Positions 38,007-64,000 of a stretch of 64,000 nt of DNA are shown here, in pieces. Source of the stretch: Acanthochromis polyacanthus (taxonomy: Eukaryota > Chordata > Actinopteri > Pomacentridae); NCBI RefSeq assembly GCF_021347895.1, contig NC_067127.1, positions 16,836,984 through 16,900,983 of the forward strand. Direction: 5' to 3'. Each line of letters begins with the position of its first letter. The first letter of the stretch is position 1. The notes under the pieces were generated by a model. The model saw only the letters and a list, made by a program, of their open reading frames with translations, had not been told where the DNA came from and did not search any database. The position numbers were made by a program, and so were the translations under genes.

Positions 38007-39419
38007 CTGCAGAAAAATACAAAGTGTCAACGGTTAGCCAAACAGAATTAGCAGGCAAAGCCGCTTTCGCCCTTATCAGCGCACTCAAGACATACTAGCA
38101 ATTAAATGTGACGCACTTGAACCCGACTTGAACCCGAAACTTCGGCCAGACCAGCCTGACACACTGGAGCATTACCAAAACAAAACGGACTCTTGCAGTG
38201 CAGCAGCTAGCTTAGCTCGGTGTCTCATTGAACATGCGTCAAGTCTGCAGGAGGATCGAGGCGACGCATTTCTGCTGAGAAGTCTTGTTTTCAAAATAAA
38301 AGCACCTAACGTGTTGGTAACAAATATAACCTCACTAGACTAACAAACATTTCAGCTGTATTCTGATATGTACTCAATTCTCATCTATTTAAAAAAAAAG
38401 TCTTGTAAACGTATTTATTTAACAGATTTTGCGAGTTGGTAGTGTCAGGCAAAGTTCAAATAAAAAAAAAAAGATTGAAATGCGTGGTCATGTCCATACT
38501 TGCAAACTTTACACAGTAAATACGTTTAGCTATATAGCTAAAGCAAACACTATGCACGTGTAAAATTAAAAAGGTAAGTCATTAATAAAACAAAAACACT
38601 CTTCTAAACTGGGCAGTTTGTTTATAATCTATAATGTTTGCATAATAATTTATTTTGCTTAAATTTAACACATATAGATATAAAAATATGTGTTTAATTT
38701 GTATGGATTTCTATAGTTTTGCTTTAATATGACTCAAAACTGATATCCACGTTGTTCCACAAAAGTTTACAGATTTTTTTTTTTACAATAAATTAAGAAA
38801 AAGTTAGTCGCTTATTATCATTCACTGTACCATAAAAATATTTGTTTTTGTAAATTAGTGTTCAGCCTGTTACATAATATCCTTCCCATTGAAAATTTTT
38901 GTGTGAAAAATTTGTTTTGCTAATGTAAATTGTGTACAAAAAAAATTACGTTAAAAAATCCTCTGAATGTCAATAACATTGACATTCCAGCCTGAATCAA
39001 CTGGCCTGTCAGAAAACGTTGCACATTTATTCTGAAAGCTCGGCTCGATAACTGCGTTCACCATTGTAGCTACCTTAACCCCGACACACAAGCAGCCTCG
39101 ATAACTTTAACCAAAATATCAAAATAAAAACCATATTAACACCAAAGGCCCAACACCTAATGACTTCTACAGACTATTTTAATTGATAAAATTCGCATCC
39201 CTGTGTGTTAGCTCTTTAGCTAACCGTCGTAATGTTAGCCGCTATGCTGGTTGTTGCATCGCAGCTTCTTGTGTACAGCAGATGTCAACAGCCTCACAGA
39301 GAAACGACACATCCTTAACGGCGTTTACCGAAACAAACCGACGGTCCGAGTGTAGCTGCAGCTTTCTTACGTTCATAATTTCCCATTTTAAGTAGGAAGA
39401 ATGAATTTTTCATACATAC

Positions 39420-39495
39420 CTTCGTTTCCCATATATTAAAGCCAGCTAATGCTAGCCTCCCTCCAGCACTGACTCAGATTGTTATTTATGAGACC
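39420..39495 (-). promoter_or_regulatory. possible lyst non-coding first exon and TATA-like box
   Basis: On the minus strand a donor-like ACGAAG/gtatgt occurs at 39420/39419, and a TATA-like cataaataac lies upstream at 39481-39490. The exon at 37735-38006 begins with a splice acceptor, so at least one upstream exon must exist; this is one candidate. The 38.0-39.5 kb interval also has scattered CpGs. Confidence 0.25.
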
Positions 39496-40627
39496 TCAGC
39501 AGTGACTGTAAGGAAGTCCAAAACAGTACTGCCCTCTTTACTGCCTGCTCACTCAGTAAAACCGGGTAGAAACAACTAAAGTGTACGGATAACTGAGAGA
39601 CTGAAAATATTTTGTGATAATACACAAGTAGCCTTCCAACTTTCGTGTTGTATTTGCGTAAAAGACTTCATGTGTTTAGGCCCTCTAGATATCAGTTTTT
39701 AGTCATCTGGAAAATATGAAAACACGGATCTGATTTAACGCACAAAAGTTAAATATGACTATGTTCAAAGCTAAATAGATGTGATTGTTTAATTCTTTAG
39801 TTTTATCCGTGTTGGTCAGGCAAAAATATTCCTGGCAGACAAATTTGAGGGTAATACGCCACAGTATAATATTAAGCGCTCCCAGCCGATGACCTGACCA
39901 CAGACTGCTGCACTGCTTCCTATTGGACAGCACACAAACGATTCCCAATCAATCACCGCATTTCGTTCAGGGAATGGTGGTGCGTTTGAAGAATCTCTGT
40001 AAAAACTACAATGCACCTGAATACCGGTACCAGGGACAGAAAAAGGTTAAGACCCTTTAAGTAATTTCTGAATTCTAACATTTCATTAGTGAAGTCAGTA
40101 AGTGTATTTTCCCCCTTCTGGAAGTCAGGTCAGATGTTTTGATATTTCCAAAATAACCACTACACATAAGATAAACACTTATCAAATTACAAAGTAGCAA
40201 AATAGGTATTGACCTGCATATTTACAAATAGATAACTCATGTCTAAAGTTGTCAAAAAAAAAATCTCAACATTTTAACAATATTTTTGATACAGGAAGGA
40301 GATATCATGTGTTTGTGTTTAAAAATAATTTCTTGTTGCATGCAAATTCGAGCTTATATAATTACCCAAAAACATATTCCAGTGATAACAATGATTTTAT
40401 GGTTATCATGAGTCATCAAGCAGCCACCACCTTGGCTGTGCATTTCCACCTTAATTGTACAGTGTAGACATTCTAAAAAAACGCTGATTCATATTTCTGG
40501 GATTTCCTACACAACAAACCGAAGGAACCAATCCTGTTGAATGGCATGATGGGGCTGTATCATTACTTTTCTTCAGAAATGACTTCTGGTTTCAACTTAT
40601 ATAACTTAATGACCAGAGAGATATGTT

Positions 40628-40628
40628 A

Positions 40629-40688
<60 letters not shown>
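40628..40688. repeat. (TAA)n microsatellite abutting a SINE
   Basis: About 20 TAA units run directly into the 5' target-site duplication of the SINE-like repeat at 40687. Confidence 0.95.
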
Positions 40689-40689
<1 letters not shown>

Positions 40690-41049
40690 TTAGTTGGGGG
40701 CTGCACAGTGGTGTAGTGCTTAGCACTTTCGCCTTGCAGCAAGAACATCCCAGTTTGAATCCCGGGGTGGGCCTGGGGTCTTTCTGCATGGAGTTTGCAT
40801 GTTCTCCCTGTGCATGCATGGGTTTCCTCCGGGCACTCCGGCTTCCTCCCACAGTCCAAAAATATGCTGAGGTTAATTGGTTACTCTAAATTGCCCGTAG
40901 GTGTGAATGCAAGTGTGACAGACTGGTGACCTGTCCAGGGTGTCCCCTGCCTTCGCCCGAGTCAGCTGGGATAGGCTCCAGCACCCCCGCGACCCTAGTG
41001 AGGATAAAGCGGTGTATAGAGAATGGATGGATGGATGGATGTTAGTTGG
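40687..41049 (+). repeat. full-length SINE-like repeat with GGAT tail and target-site duplication
   Basis: A tRNA-like head has an A box (gtggtgtagtgcttagcac) and a B box (gtttgaatccc). A body widespread in fish genomes follows (gtttgcatgttctccctgtg, ctaaattgcccgtaggtgtg, gctgggataggctccagcac), with a (GGAT)n tail. The direct repeat atgttagttgg flanks the element at 40687-40697 and 41039-41049, which indicates retrotransposition. Confidence 0.85.
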
Positions 41050-42305
41050 TTGACAGAAAAATATAATATATTCACAAGTAATTAATCCTGCATGTTATTT
41101 CTCAAGAAAAAAAGGGCAAATTGGATGAATTCGCTCATCAATAATAAGAATTTTCATCATTTTGATTTTGGAATGTTCATTTTAATGTATTTTTCACAGC
41201 CTGTGCTAATTATTAGTAATCAGGGAGAGTAACATATTTTTGTAATATGTTTCCAGTAAAAATGAAAATCCAGTTGTCTAAATTTAGCAGCACAATACTT
41301 TGTCAAAATGCTTTTTTATTTTAATTTATGTATTGCACATGATTAAATAAAGGAGAACTTTTAAAAATGTATTCTTCTGCACTGATTGGCTGTTACTCCT
41401 GATGTGTATCCAATCATATAGTGCTGTGGGCGGGACATTGCCTGAGATCACAGAGTTGTGACAACAGATATAGAGATGACTGCATCAGAATCAAAGCAGC
41501 ACATTTTTAAATTATTTTATTTTTAGTGGGAATCTGTTTTTTTTAAAAAAAAAAAAAAACCCAATCCTAATAATCTGAAAACCGATACTTAATTGAACCC
41601 TATTTTATTCCTATTGCTTTGCATTTCCCCCTTTTCCTGACATTTTATTGGCCAAATGGTGATGATTCCTCAAGACAAGCAGATTCATCAATAATGAAAA
41701 TAATTTTATGCTACAGATTTAATGTGTACGTTTTAAGCAGGTCAACTAGCTCACATGAGGCAAACTGGTATATTTCCGAGTTCATTTGGAGTCCCTTAAT
41801 GCACCACTGACGTAGTGTGTTTCCCTCAGGATACAAACTACATTGGGTGGCAGCTTTTCTTTTTTTTTTTTTTTTTTTACAACACAGCAGAAACATCCCG
41901 TTAACACAGTGCATTTTGGACTTTGGTCACTGCAGTAAACTCTTCTTTTCTTTCCAGACAGGTTACAGAAGCGCTTATTAAGGAACATAACAGTCCTGGA
42001 GGTTATTTTGGGTACATTTCTAAAAATAAATTCAAAAAATGTACACGTGACATCTACCAGACATGTTTTTTTTCCCTTTTTTTAAATCAAATCACTGTAA
42101 ATCCCTTTTCCCCAAGGTTTAATGTGACACATACTGCAACAAAATACGGAATCTGTATTCGTAATAATCACTATCTAACACACGGTGTCACTGTTGTTAC
42201 ACTAAAGCTAGAGTGAAGCCACAGAACGCAGGAGCCCAACCTGTTAGAAAAATGTTTATTCTTTTTCCCAGCATGTAAACTCATCCCACCAGCTCCTACA
42301 GACGG

Positions 42306-42434
42306 TTTATTCCACAATATTGCTTCCATGAGATAATTCAAACATGCCACAGTGTAACACAACCGACACGAGATAAGGTCACGTATTGCTGTGATGAAGT
42401 TCACATTAAATAATGCATCCCTGGAGCTTTTATT
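42306..42434 (-). terminator. candidate nid1 polyadenylation signals
   Basis: On the minus strand AATAAA occurs at 42434-42429 and 42311-42306, about 270-400 nt after the nid1 stop, giving a 3'UTR of ordinary length. Choice of site cannot be decided without transcript data. Confidence 0.4.
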
Positions 42435-42706
42435 CTCAGTTTATGTGCACTCAGGAAACATGGTAGTGTTTGTATTTACAATTCTCAAAGGCGGATGTGA
42501 TTTTTATAATTGGGAAATGTAAAAAAAAAAGTAAATAAGCATAACACTGATCAAAAAAAGGCACACTTAGTTCGCCTCTGGTGTTCAGTGGCATTTGCAG
42601 CAGTTAGAATTTAGTAATGCTGAGTGGCTCCTAATTTGGGGATCAAACATCCGAAACAGTGTCGACTCTCAGAGCTCGGCCGCCTCTTTTTTCAGTACCC
42701 GGCGTC

Positions 42707-57148
<14,442 letters not shown>

Positions 57149-57290
57149 TCTTCGTCCTTCAGAGGCGGCTGAGCAGTCCTGAGTTAGAGGAGCGACTGAT
57201 ACATGGGATCAACTACTACGTATGTGGGCGGAGCGCAAGAACTCACTGGAGAGAAAAAGAGAGGTAGCCTATACTTTTCTTTTCATGCTG
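57149..57290 (-). promoter_or_regulatory. nid1 leader and proximal promoter region
   Basis: This lies directly upstream of the nid1 ATG. It contains a GC-box-like gggcgg (plus strand near 57227) and a pyrimidine-rich stretch on the minus strand. Assignment is by position; the start site is unknown. Confidence 0.35.
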
Positions 57291-59019
57291 TTCCTGGAAT
57301 AATGTGGTGGAAGGCTGGCGTGCTTTGGGTCAGTTTACTGGGGTAAATAAAGACACAGGAGCTGAAAGGTTTCCCCGAGGATGGAATTAAGCACTGAGAT
57401 GAATAGAGGTCATTTTCACATCCTTTTATTTAAAATTCTGAAACTGGTTGTTCCAATGTTGCCAATACAGTAGAAAGCAGCAGGCTGTGTTTAGATGGTA
57501 ATGTCCTTTAATACAGGGCCCACTGTGTAGGAGGTCTGCTGAGGGACAACACTGGATCTGTATTAGCAGGTTTGGACTCTGGCCAGTGGACCATCAGAGC
57601 ATGGACCAGTTACTGGCAACAGAGCCCCATGCCCGGTTTGACTGAAACATTATGTAAAGGACAATATCACAGAGCACTGTACCATACTCTAATCATTTGA
57701 AGCATGCCGCTGAGGCTATCAGACTCCTCTCCAGCTGGGATAATGAGGGGCATGTTGGTAATATGGAGCTGCTTCTGCCCTGCTAACGGATGGCCAGTCA
57801 TCCATCCAGCACTCCGCTCCACTTAACTGTTGGCCACACTGCCATGACATTTGGTATTCACAGCCCCCATTATTTCTAACGATCTTTAGTGACCTTTGAC
57901 CTTTCGTGTGGAGCTCACATCATCCAGAATGTCTGCAAGAAAACACTTAGCGCCTTATTTAGAAAATGAAATGAGACAACAAAGTTAATGAAAACATTTC
58001 CATGACATTTGATGTGGGTAAACACGCCCCCCTGACAATGATTCATAATGTTTTTGGTGACAGTGTGACCTTTCTCATGTCCTTCCCCAGGCCAGGATTT
58101 AATCACACAAGTGATATCAAGGCTGAAAGTGCAGATTATGGGTCCTGTGTTTCATTTTTGTTTCCTTTCCTCTGAAATACTGGATAATTTTACCTGCACG
58201 GGCCACTAAAACTCTTCAGATTAAATAAGCTGATAAAATCCAAATTAGTGTGGTCACAGTGGTCACAGCTCATGTCCAGACTGAGGTCACAAGTTGCGAC
58301 GAAAGGACCCAAATGGATACTGATTTGTTTTAAGGGGTCACAAGGCAAAGAGGCTGGGAACTGCTGCCATGTGAGATTAGTCTCTTCTACTGTTGACATT
58401 TAAGGAGCTTCTTTTTTTACACAAACCTCAGGCCAAAATGTTTTGAAAAGAAGATAAAATGCTCACACTGCTGTGAAAAAGGGATGAATTAATGTGATGC
58501 TAATGGTTGCGTGGCCTTTTGTTTTGTGGCACCGTCGGGGCAAATTTGACAGTTATTATCCCTCCTATTCATAGAACTTTAGGATGAGATTCTTTTTCAA
58601 ACAATAGTGTGGTAAAATGAACATTTCAGCATCTAGTGGGGCTTTGCTTAGCTGCTTATGTGTTCTGATTAAACACGTACCATCACCAGTCACAACAGGT
58701 TTTAAATTCTAGTATTTTTCTGCTGGGTTATTAGATTTTTTTCGGCAGCTGGTAGAAACTAAGGCTCTCAAAAACTCCAGAATTTAAAGTGGATGTGCCA
58801 CAAATAAGACGTAAGGTTTTGTCCTTTTACATTTCAAAGAAATAAGTGACCTGCAGGCCTGTACTGTACATTCGTGCCATTCAAAATTCACATTCAGATT
58901 CACATTCAGAAAACTTTATTTATCGTCAGAGGGCAATTAAAAGGCACATAGAGCAGGCAGTGCAGGAATGATGTAAGAAACTGAGTAGAAAAAATTAAAG
59001 ATAAAATAATACAAAATAA

Positions 59020-59024
<5 letters not shown>

Positions 59025-59053
<29 letters not shown>
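59025..59053. repeat. (AT)n microsatellite
   Basis: About 14 AT units in the nid1-gpr137b intergenic region. Confidence 0.9.
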
Positions 59054-59056
<3 letters not shown>

Positions 59057-60958
59057 CAAATCAGCCGGGCACCACATCAGATACTACAATATCTCCCGTG
59101 GAGTCACCTTTTAATTTTATTTATATCAATCTACATTTGGACTCACTGTCTTATTCAAATTTTTGTGTTTGTTTGTTGTTTTTATACAGTTTTCTACATC
59201 ACAGAACAGTAATAATCCGCTTGTTATAATGTAGCAAACAAACAAGCACCTCATTGCTCAAATATATTTTAAATGTTAGATCCTTCTCGTCAACCTTTTG
59301 CCTTGAAGACAACTTTGCATCGATGCTGTTTCTTATACAGTCAGAAGGTGCCACCTTGTGGTCATTTTGTGAACTGTGCATCGATGGTTTCTTCACACAA
59401 CCCCTATGATTTTCAGAGATCAATATGCCTAAGGTTTATATACATAAAGCAGGTACATTTACATAATTGATGTACATGTTGTTACTTATTTTACTGCTTT
59501 ACAAAATATGGCAAAAAATATGCTCAAGAATGTTGAGTAGTGACTCCTAGATTTTGTCAAAAGAGAGCATTTGTTTACAGTGAGTGCAGCGCTTGTAAGT
59601 ATGAATCTAAATGTAGTTCAGTGCACTTAACTGGTGATACATATCGGGCCCTTGCTGGACTTATAGTGTCTGATGGGATATTTACCCTGAGGCCTGTGAT
59701 GTCGTTAGCTGTGACTTGTTACTGTTTGAGTGAGAGTGTTTAGTGCCGCCGTGTTGCCTGGGAACCAGCAGGCTGCTGTGTGTCTATAACAGGACGCTGT
59801 GGACCGATAAGAGCTGCTTCATCAACGCTCCATTACTGCTATTTCTGATTTACAGATGGAACCAAAGATGTGGGCGATGTTCTATTCTGTCACATTTAGT
59901 TCTTCATTCAGCAGATAAAGCTCGCTGCTTAGTATTCAGCTTTTTGTTACAGTTTAATTATAGCCTGTCTACATGCAAAACGACATTAAAAAAAGGAATG
60001 CATTTGGGATCATTTTTGTACTTAACATTTAAAATGCCAAACATAATATTATATCTGGGATAAAGTGGACATAAAAAATGGGGTCTCACAGCCAAGGAGG
60101 AAGCACTGCAGCTGAAAGCATCCTGTTCAGTGTGTCCCAGTGTGATAAAAGATTAATGTGTCACAACAGTCAGAGGTGAGGCAGACTGACCTCCATCCTG
60201 GGCCTCCCTCGTGTTCACACGCCCCAGTCCTGTGAAACAAAAACCCTGCTGCTCACTGTGGCTGGTAGATAAGTTTCTCCAAAGTTCTTCAGCTCTAAGC
60301 AGAAATACTGAAATACTTTTGGTTGGAATTGAGGGGGAACTCCAACGATTTTACAAATAAAAAGAAAGTTTATCATCAGATTAGAACAACTGTCAAATAT
60401 ATTTTGTAACTCTGAAAGAGGTTTCAAAAATCTGAGAAAATAATTCTGATGATATCACCAGAGTCATGAGACTAAAAATATTTAATCTTTGTTACAGAAT
60501 ACAGCTGTGATGGTAGGGGGTGTGGGTGTTTTCCAGGGAGCCAAATGAAAGGCTTGTGTGCATTGTGAAAGCTGTAGGATTCAGGATTTTGGACTTTGAC
60601 ATTATTAGGAACCAAAAACATTCCTTGTCAAGACTGGATTCCATCCAAAGGACCTCAAAGAGCTCAGTTTCACTTGTGCTCAGTACTTTGTGATAATTTG
60701 ATGAGCTGATTTTTATAAACTAAAGTAGCATTTAAACCGCATTCTAAGGCCTTATCTTGTAGAGCTTATATGTCAGAAGTTACATAAAAATCCAATTTTG
60801 CTTACTTTGTTTACATGAGTTTGTATAATTACAAATCCTTGATTAACTAATTAGTATTTAATTCATGGTAAGCGACTACAGCAGTCACTAGCAGCTTTGT
60901 TCAGCAGTTTCAGGCTTTGTTTAAGTTAATATTATTCTGTATATTGAGAAGATGAATT

Positions 60959-61087
<129 letters not shown>

Positions 61088-61437
61088 GTGTATAGAAAAA
61101 CTATCCCTGCCAAAATTTGTGGTAAATCTTACATTACTACTAGGTTCCTTGCAACTGGAAATGAAATAAACAAGTGAAAAAAAGATGACAAGACACTATG
61201 TTAGAGATGTTAATGATTAATTTAAATGATTTGCATGTTTTTATGATTAAAAATGGTTGCAATATCCAAAAACATTCATACCCGTGAAAACTTTCATAAA
61301 TTTTTGGAGAAAAAACATCCATAATAGTCCTGATCATTTCTATCATGTTTTAGAGCATTCTGATACACAGTAAACTGGGAACTGCTGATGCTGAGCCGGT
61401 TGCCGAAGTCCAAAGTTTAACCAGAAAGTAGATAGAG

Positions 61438-61675
61438 TTCCAGCACTGCATGTTCCAACAAGATAGCTATCTAAACTATAAAAAGTTGTCAAAATATGGT
61501 TCAAACAAAACAAGATAATCAGAGTTTAGATCTGAATCCTACTGAGAATCTGTGAGGAAAACTGAAGACCGGAGTGATGAAGGAGGGAAGGCTTTCAACT
61601 TTAAAAACCTGGAGATCATCAGAAAGAGGAGTCTCAGTGGAGAAAGGTTGTTACGCTCTAATAAATAACTCCAAA
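61438..61675 (+). pseudogene. Tc1/mariner-like transposase relic
   Basis: Conceptual translation gives CMFQQDSYLNYKK, a frame shift and stop near 61516, then SLDLNPTENL, a stop, and GKLKTGVMKEGRLSTLKTW. QQD and DLNP.ENL..ELK are the second and third catalytic-motif regions of Tc1-like DD34E transposases. It is frameshifted and contains stops, so it is inactive. The N-terminal DNA-binding half is not recognisable. Confidence 0.65.
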
Positions 61676-62859
61676 AATTACAGCCTAATCCTAACAGTAG
61701 TGTACAGTTTTTACAAAATATGATTAAATACTATAAAACTGGATCCTTTGGGGGAGTGGCAGACCGCTGCAAAGACTGATGGTGTGAAGAAAAAACATGT
61801 ACAACCTTATTTGGGCAGCTAAGATTATTATTGTTGACTAAGAATGTTGTAGCTGATGCCCTGAGACAGGATGTTTTGTTTGTTTGCTGCTGTTGTTTTG
61901 CAATTTTTCTTCCTTTTATGAAAAAATAGTAAGTTAAATTATTTTTCATTGCATTTAAATGTTTTAAATAAACTCTAATTTTTGAATACATGCTCCCAAT
62001 CCTTAAAAATGTAACTCATCTTAATCAATATATTATATTGTTTAGATCTTTTGCTGCTATATGCATTTTAAATAATAAACAGAGTTGGTAGATCTCAATT
62101 ATGGATCATAAAAGTCAATTATTGTTATGTATGGTAGATGAGAGAAATTTATCTGGGTGTAAAAAAGAAAAAAAATGTAATTTACAGGCAACTACAGGTA
62201 GAGATAAGGTTGAATAGAGTGGCAACATTAAATATGTTATGACAATGGAAAGTCTCGGTAGAGTATTAATTATTAAACCTCATATTCTACTGTACAGTGT
62301 TGGAATCTATTACACATGTATTTACATTTTAAGTGAATTACAAGAGTAACTCTGAAATATGATGAAGTGGTGGTGACAGCAGACGCCAGTATTTTACTGT
62401 ATTTTCATAGAAAATGTGTAGAAGTTACAAGAACTGTTTGAATAATGTGTTAGGAAATGAAGAAGTTTCCATCGATCACTGATAATTGAGGACATTGTAG
62501 AAAAAAAGGGCAAAAAAAGGGTGGAAAAAGTTTAAAATCACTAGCTTATATCATTTTCAACCAGAACCCTACTGAAGAAATCTACTGGTCAAATAAAAAT
62601 CACTGAAACTGCAACTGAACTGCTATTTAAAACATTCATTAACTGACTGTAAAATGTAGTTACAGGAAGTGAAACTATGAGTCTGTGCAGCTGCAGCAAC
62701 ACTCCCACTTTATTTACCAGGTTTACAGCGTCATGTGGTCATTCTTCTTTTCTTTCCATGATAATTGTGTTGTATTTTCTATTTTTTTAAACATCTGAGT
62801 AAAATGAAGGTAAATAAGAGTGCCTCCTGTGGGAAGACCCATCACAGGGTTAAAGGTAC

Positions 62860-63560
62860 AGCAGCGTGCGTCAAATGCTGCGTAACGGCGCGTAATGAGC
62901 GCTGGGTGGGGAGAGGGATGGAGGAGGAGGAGGCTGGTGGAGGCTGGATGAGGCTGGAGGGGGCCGGTCCTTCCACGGAGCTCCGAGCTGCAGCCCTCAG
63001 CAGCTTCCTGGCCGCCGCTGCTCCTGACAAACGGCTCATTCTCGTCTCTGATTATGTGCTTCGCTCTCCGGCTGTCTCCGGCTCTGCTGCAGGAAGCTGG
63101 GCTTGTTTCCTCTCCCTGACAGCCCCCATCCGCAGCAGCTTCTTCCTCTTTCTCCGGGTTTCGCCTCTCACTTCTCCTCGGCCGGGGGCTGAGCAGCCAC
63201 AGACCGGCAGCAGATCAGCCTCCCCCTCCGCTGCGCTCCCCTCCTCCTCCGGCCAGCGGGTCATGGAGGCCCTGGTGGAGGAGAAGGAGCCGATGGACCA
63301 GGCGCCCCTGCCCACCCTGACTCCGGCCGTGCCCCCCTACGTGACTCTGGGCCTGACAGTGGTGTACACCGTCTTCTACTCCCTCCTCTTCATTTTCGTC
63401 TACGTGCAGCTCTGGCTGGTGCTCCGGTACCGACACAAGCGCTTCAGCTACCAGACGGTGTTCCTGTTCCTGTGCCTGCTGTGGTCGGCGCTGCGCACCG
63501 TCCTCTTCTCCTTCTACTTCAGGAACTTTGTGACAGCCAACACTCTGGGGCCCTTCCCCT
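62860..63560 (+). promoter_or_regulatory. GC-rich, CpG-rich block around gpr137b exon 1
   Basis: Base composition changes sharply from AT-rich flanks to GC-rich sequence with many CpG (gcgtaacggcgcgtaatgagcgc and onward). This is typical of a promoter-associated CpG island. No TATA box is evident near it. The start site is not resolved. Confidence 0.6.
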
Positions 63561-63634
63561 TCTGGCTGCTCTACTGCTTCCCTGTCTGCCTGCAGTTCTT
63601 CACCCTCAGCCTCATGAACCTGTACTTTGCAAAG
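63263..63634 (+). CDS. gpr137b: gpr137b exon 1 (partial gene), lysosomal seven-span membrane protein
   Basis: GPR137B is a lysosomal integral membrane protein reported to act with Rag GTPases in mTORC1 control; it is GPCR-like only by topology. Exon 1 encodes 124 residues from [40 protein letters not shown] is near-identical to human. Three membrane spans are visible: about residues 27-52, 63-84 and 97-118 ([20 protein letters not shown]). The exon ends LYFAK/gtgagt in phase 0; the other exons are to the right of the window. The ATG at 63263 has G at -3 and G at +4. The frame stays open far upstream, so an earlier in-frame start is formally possible, but similarity to human begins just after this Met. 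Confidence 0.93.
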
Positions 63635-64000
63635 GTGAGTTCAGAGGATGACACCCTGAAAGGTCACCCAAGGGACCTGTCTCCATCACCTTTAGGCACA
63701 ATGCATAGTCGCTGGATAAAAAGAAAAATCAGATTTGCTATTTCAGATTAACTATTCAAGTTGCAAGCATTAATTTGATTAGAATCAGCTCAATATTGTG
63801 TGGCTTCAATTCTAATTTCTGCCTTTGATTAGCTCAGTTAAATAATTCCTCTGTCTAAACATGCCTTGACAGTTTCAAACAATAAAGACATATAAACAAA
63901 AAATAACTTTGATTATAGAACAAAGGCTAACTATCCTAACTCAATGAAGTTTGTTGGCTGAACATAATTCCATTAGAAGCTGCCATAGCTCAAATAGACC
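63635..64000 (+). other. gpr137b intron 1, start
   Basis: It begins gtgagt at 63635. No further exon occurs before the window ends. Confidence 0.9.

Larger units (their letters stand above)
38007..42305. other. lyst-nid1 intergenic region
   Basis: It contains the probable lyst promoter (38.0-39.6 kb), the TAA microsatellite and the SINE at 40.7 kb, then AT-rich sequence up to the nid1 3'UTR. Confidence 0.7.

Noticed and set aside
41372..41470. Possible dispersed repeat around tgattggctgttactcctga
   Set aside because: I had only a faint recognition of the sequence and no structural evidence.
58905..58945. Possible LINE 3' end (actttatttatcgtcagaggg)
   Set aside because: The resemblance is short and there is no adjacent coding or clear tail, so I could not support a family or boundaries.

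Overview
The window is nuclear DNA from a ray-finned fish, probably a percomorph teleost. It has vertebrate gene families split into small GT-AG exons, tRNA-derived SINEs and a Tc1-like relic of the kind found in teleosts, many long microsatellites, and compact introns. Three protein-coding genes are present in the order lyst (minus strand), nid1 (minus strand), gpr137b (plus strand). This is the order and orientation of LYST-NID1-GPR137B on human chromosome 1q42-q43, so it is conserved vertebrate synteny. No prokaryotic, CRISPR, viral or operon-like features were seen.

Region 1 to about 39.5 kb holds the 5' (N-terminal) half of lyst, read right to left. I placed 18 exons. The last one seen (350-499) falls in the middle of the protein, so the PH-BEACH-WD40 half lies beyond the left edge. 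The canonical start (as in mammalian LYST) is in exon 22522-22720. Two upstream exons (37735-38006 and 28238-28329) splice to it in frame and carry an ATG with a near-perfect Kozak context, which predicts a 60-residue N-terminal extension. This is the most interesting coding observation here.

Region 42.7 to 57.15 kb is a complete nid1 (nidogen-1) gene of 20 coding exons: signal peptide, NIDO domain, acidic linker, EGF, G2F beta-barrel, four EGF modules, one thyroglobulin type-1 module, YWTD propeller and C-terminal EGF. All exon phases agree except at one junction (exon 6/7). There a G homopolymer is one base off frame, probably a sequence error or allele. The human EGF-borne RGD is NGD here, and a different RGD sits in the propeller.

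Region 57.15 to 63.26 kb is a head-to-head intergenic interval with a Tc1-like transposase relic and a long TATC microsatellite. From 63263 a GC-rich, CpG-rich block carries exon 1 of gpr137b (first three membrane spans); its remaining exons are beyond the right edge.

Two of the three products act at lysosomes: LYST controls size and trafficking of lysosome-related organelles, and GPR137B is a lysosomal membrane protein linked to Rag/mTORC1 signalling. Nidogen-1 is a basement-membrane linker between laminin and collagen IV. The genes are neighbours by ancient synteny and nothing in the sequence suggests shared regulation. The rest is intronic or intergenic DNA with SINEs, a foldback MITE-like element and microsatellites.
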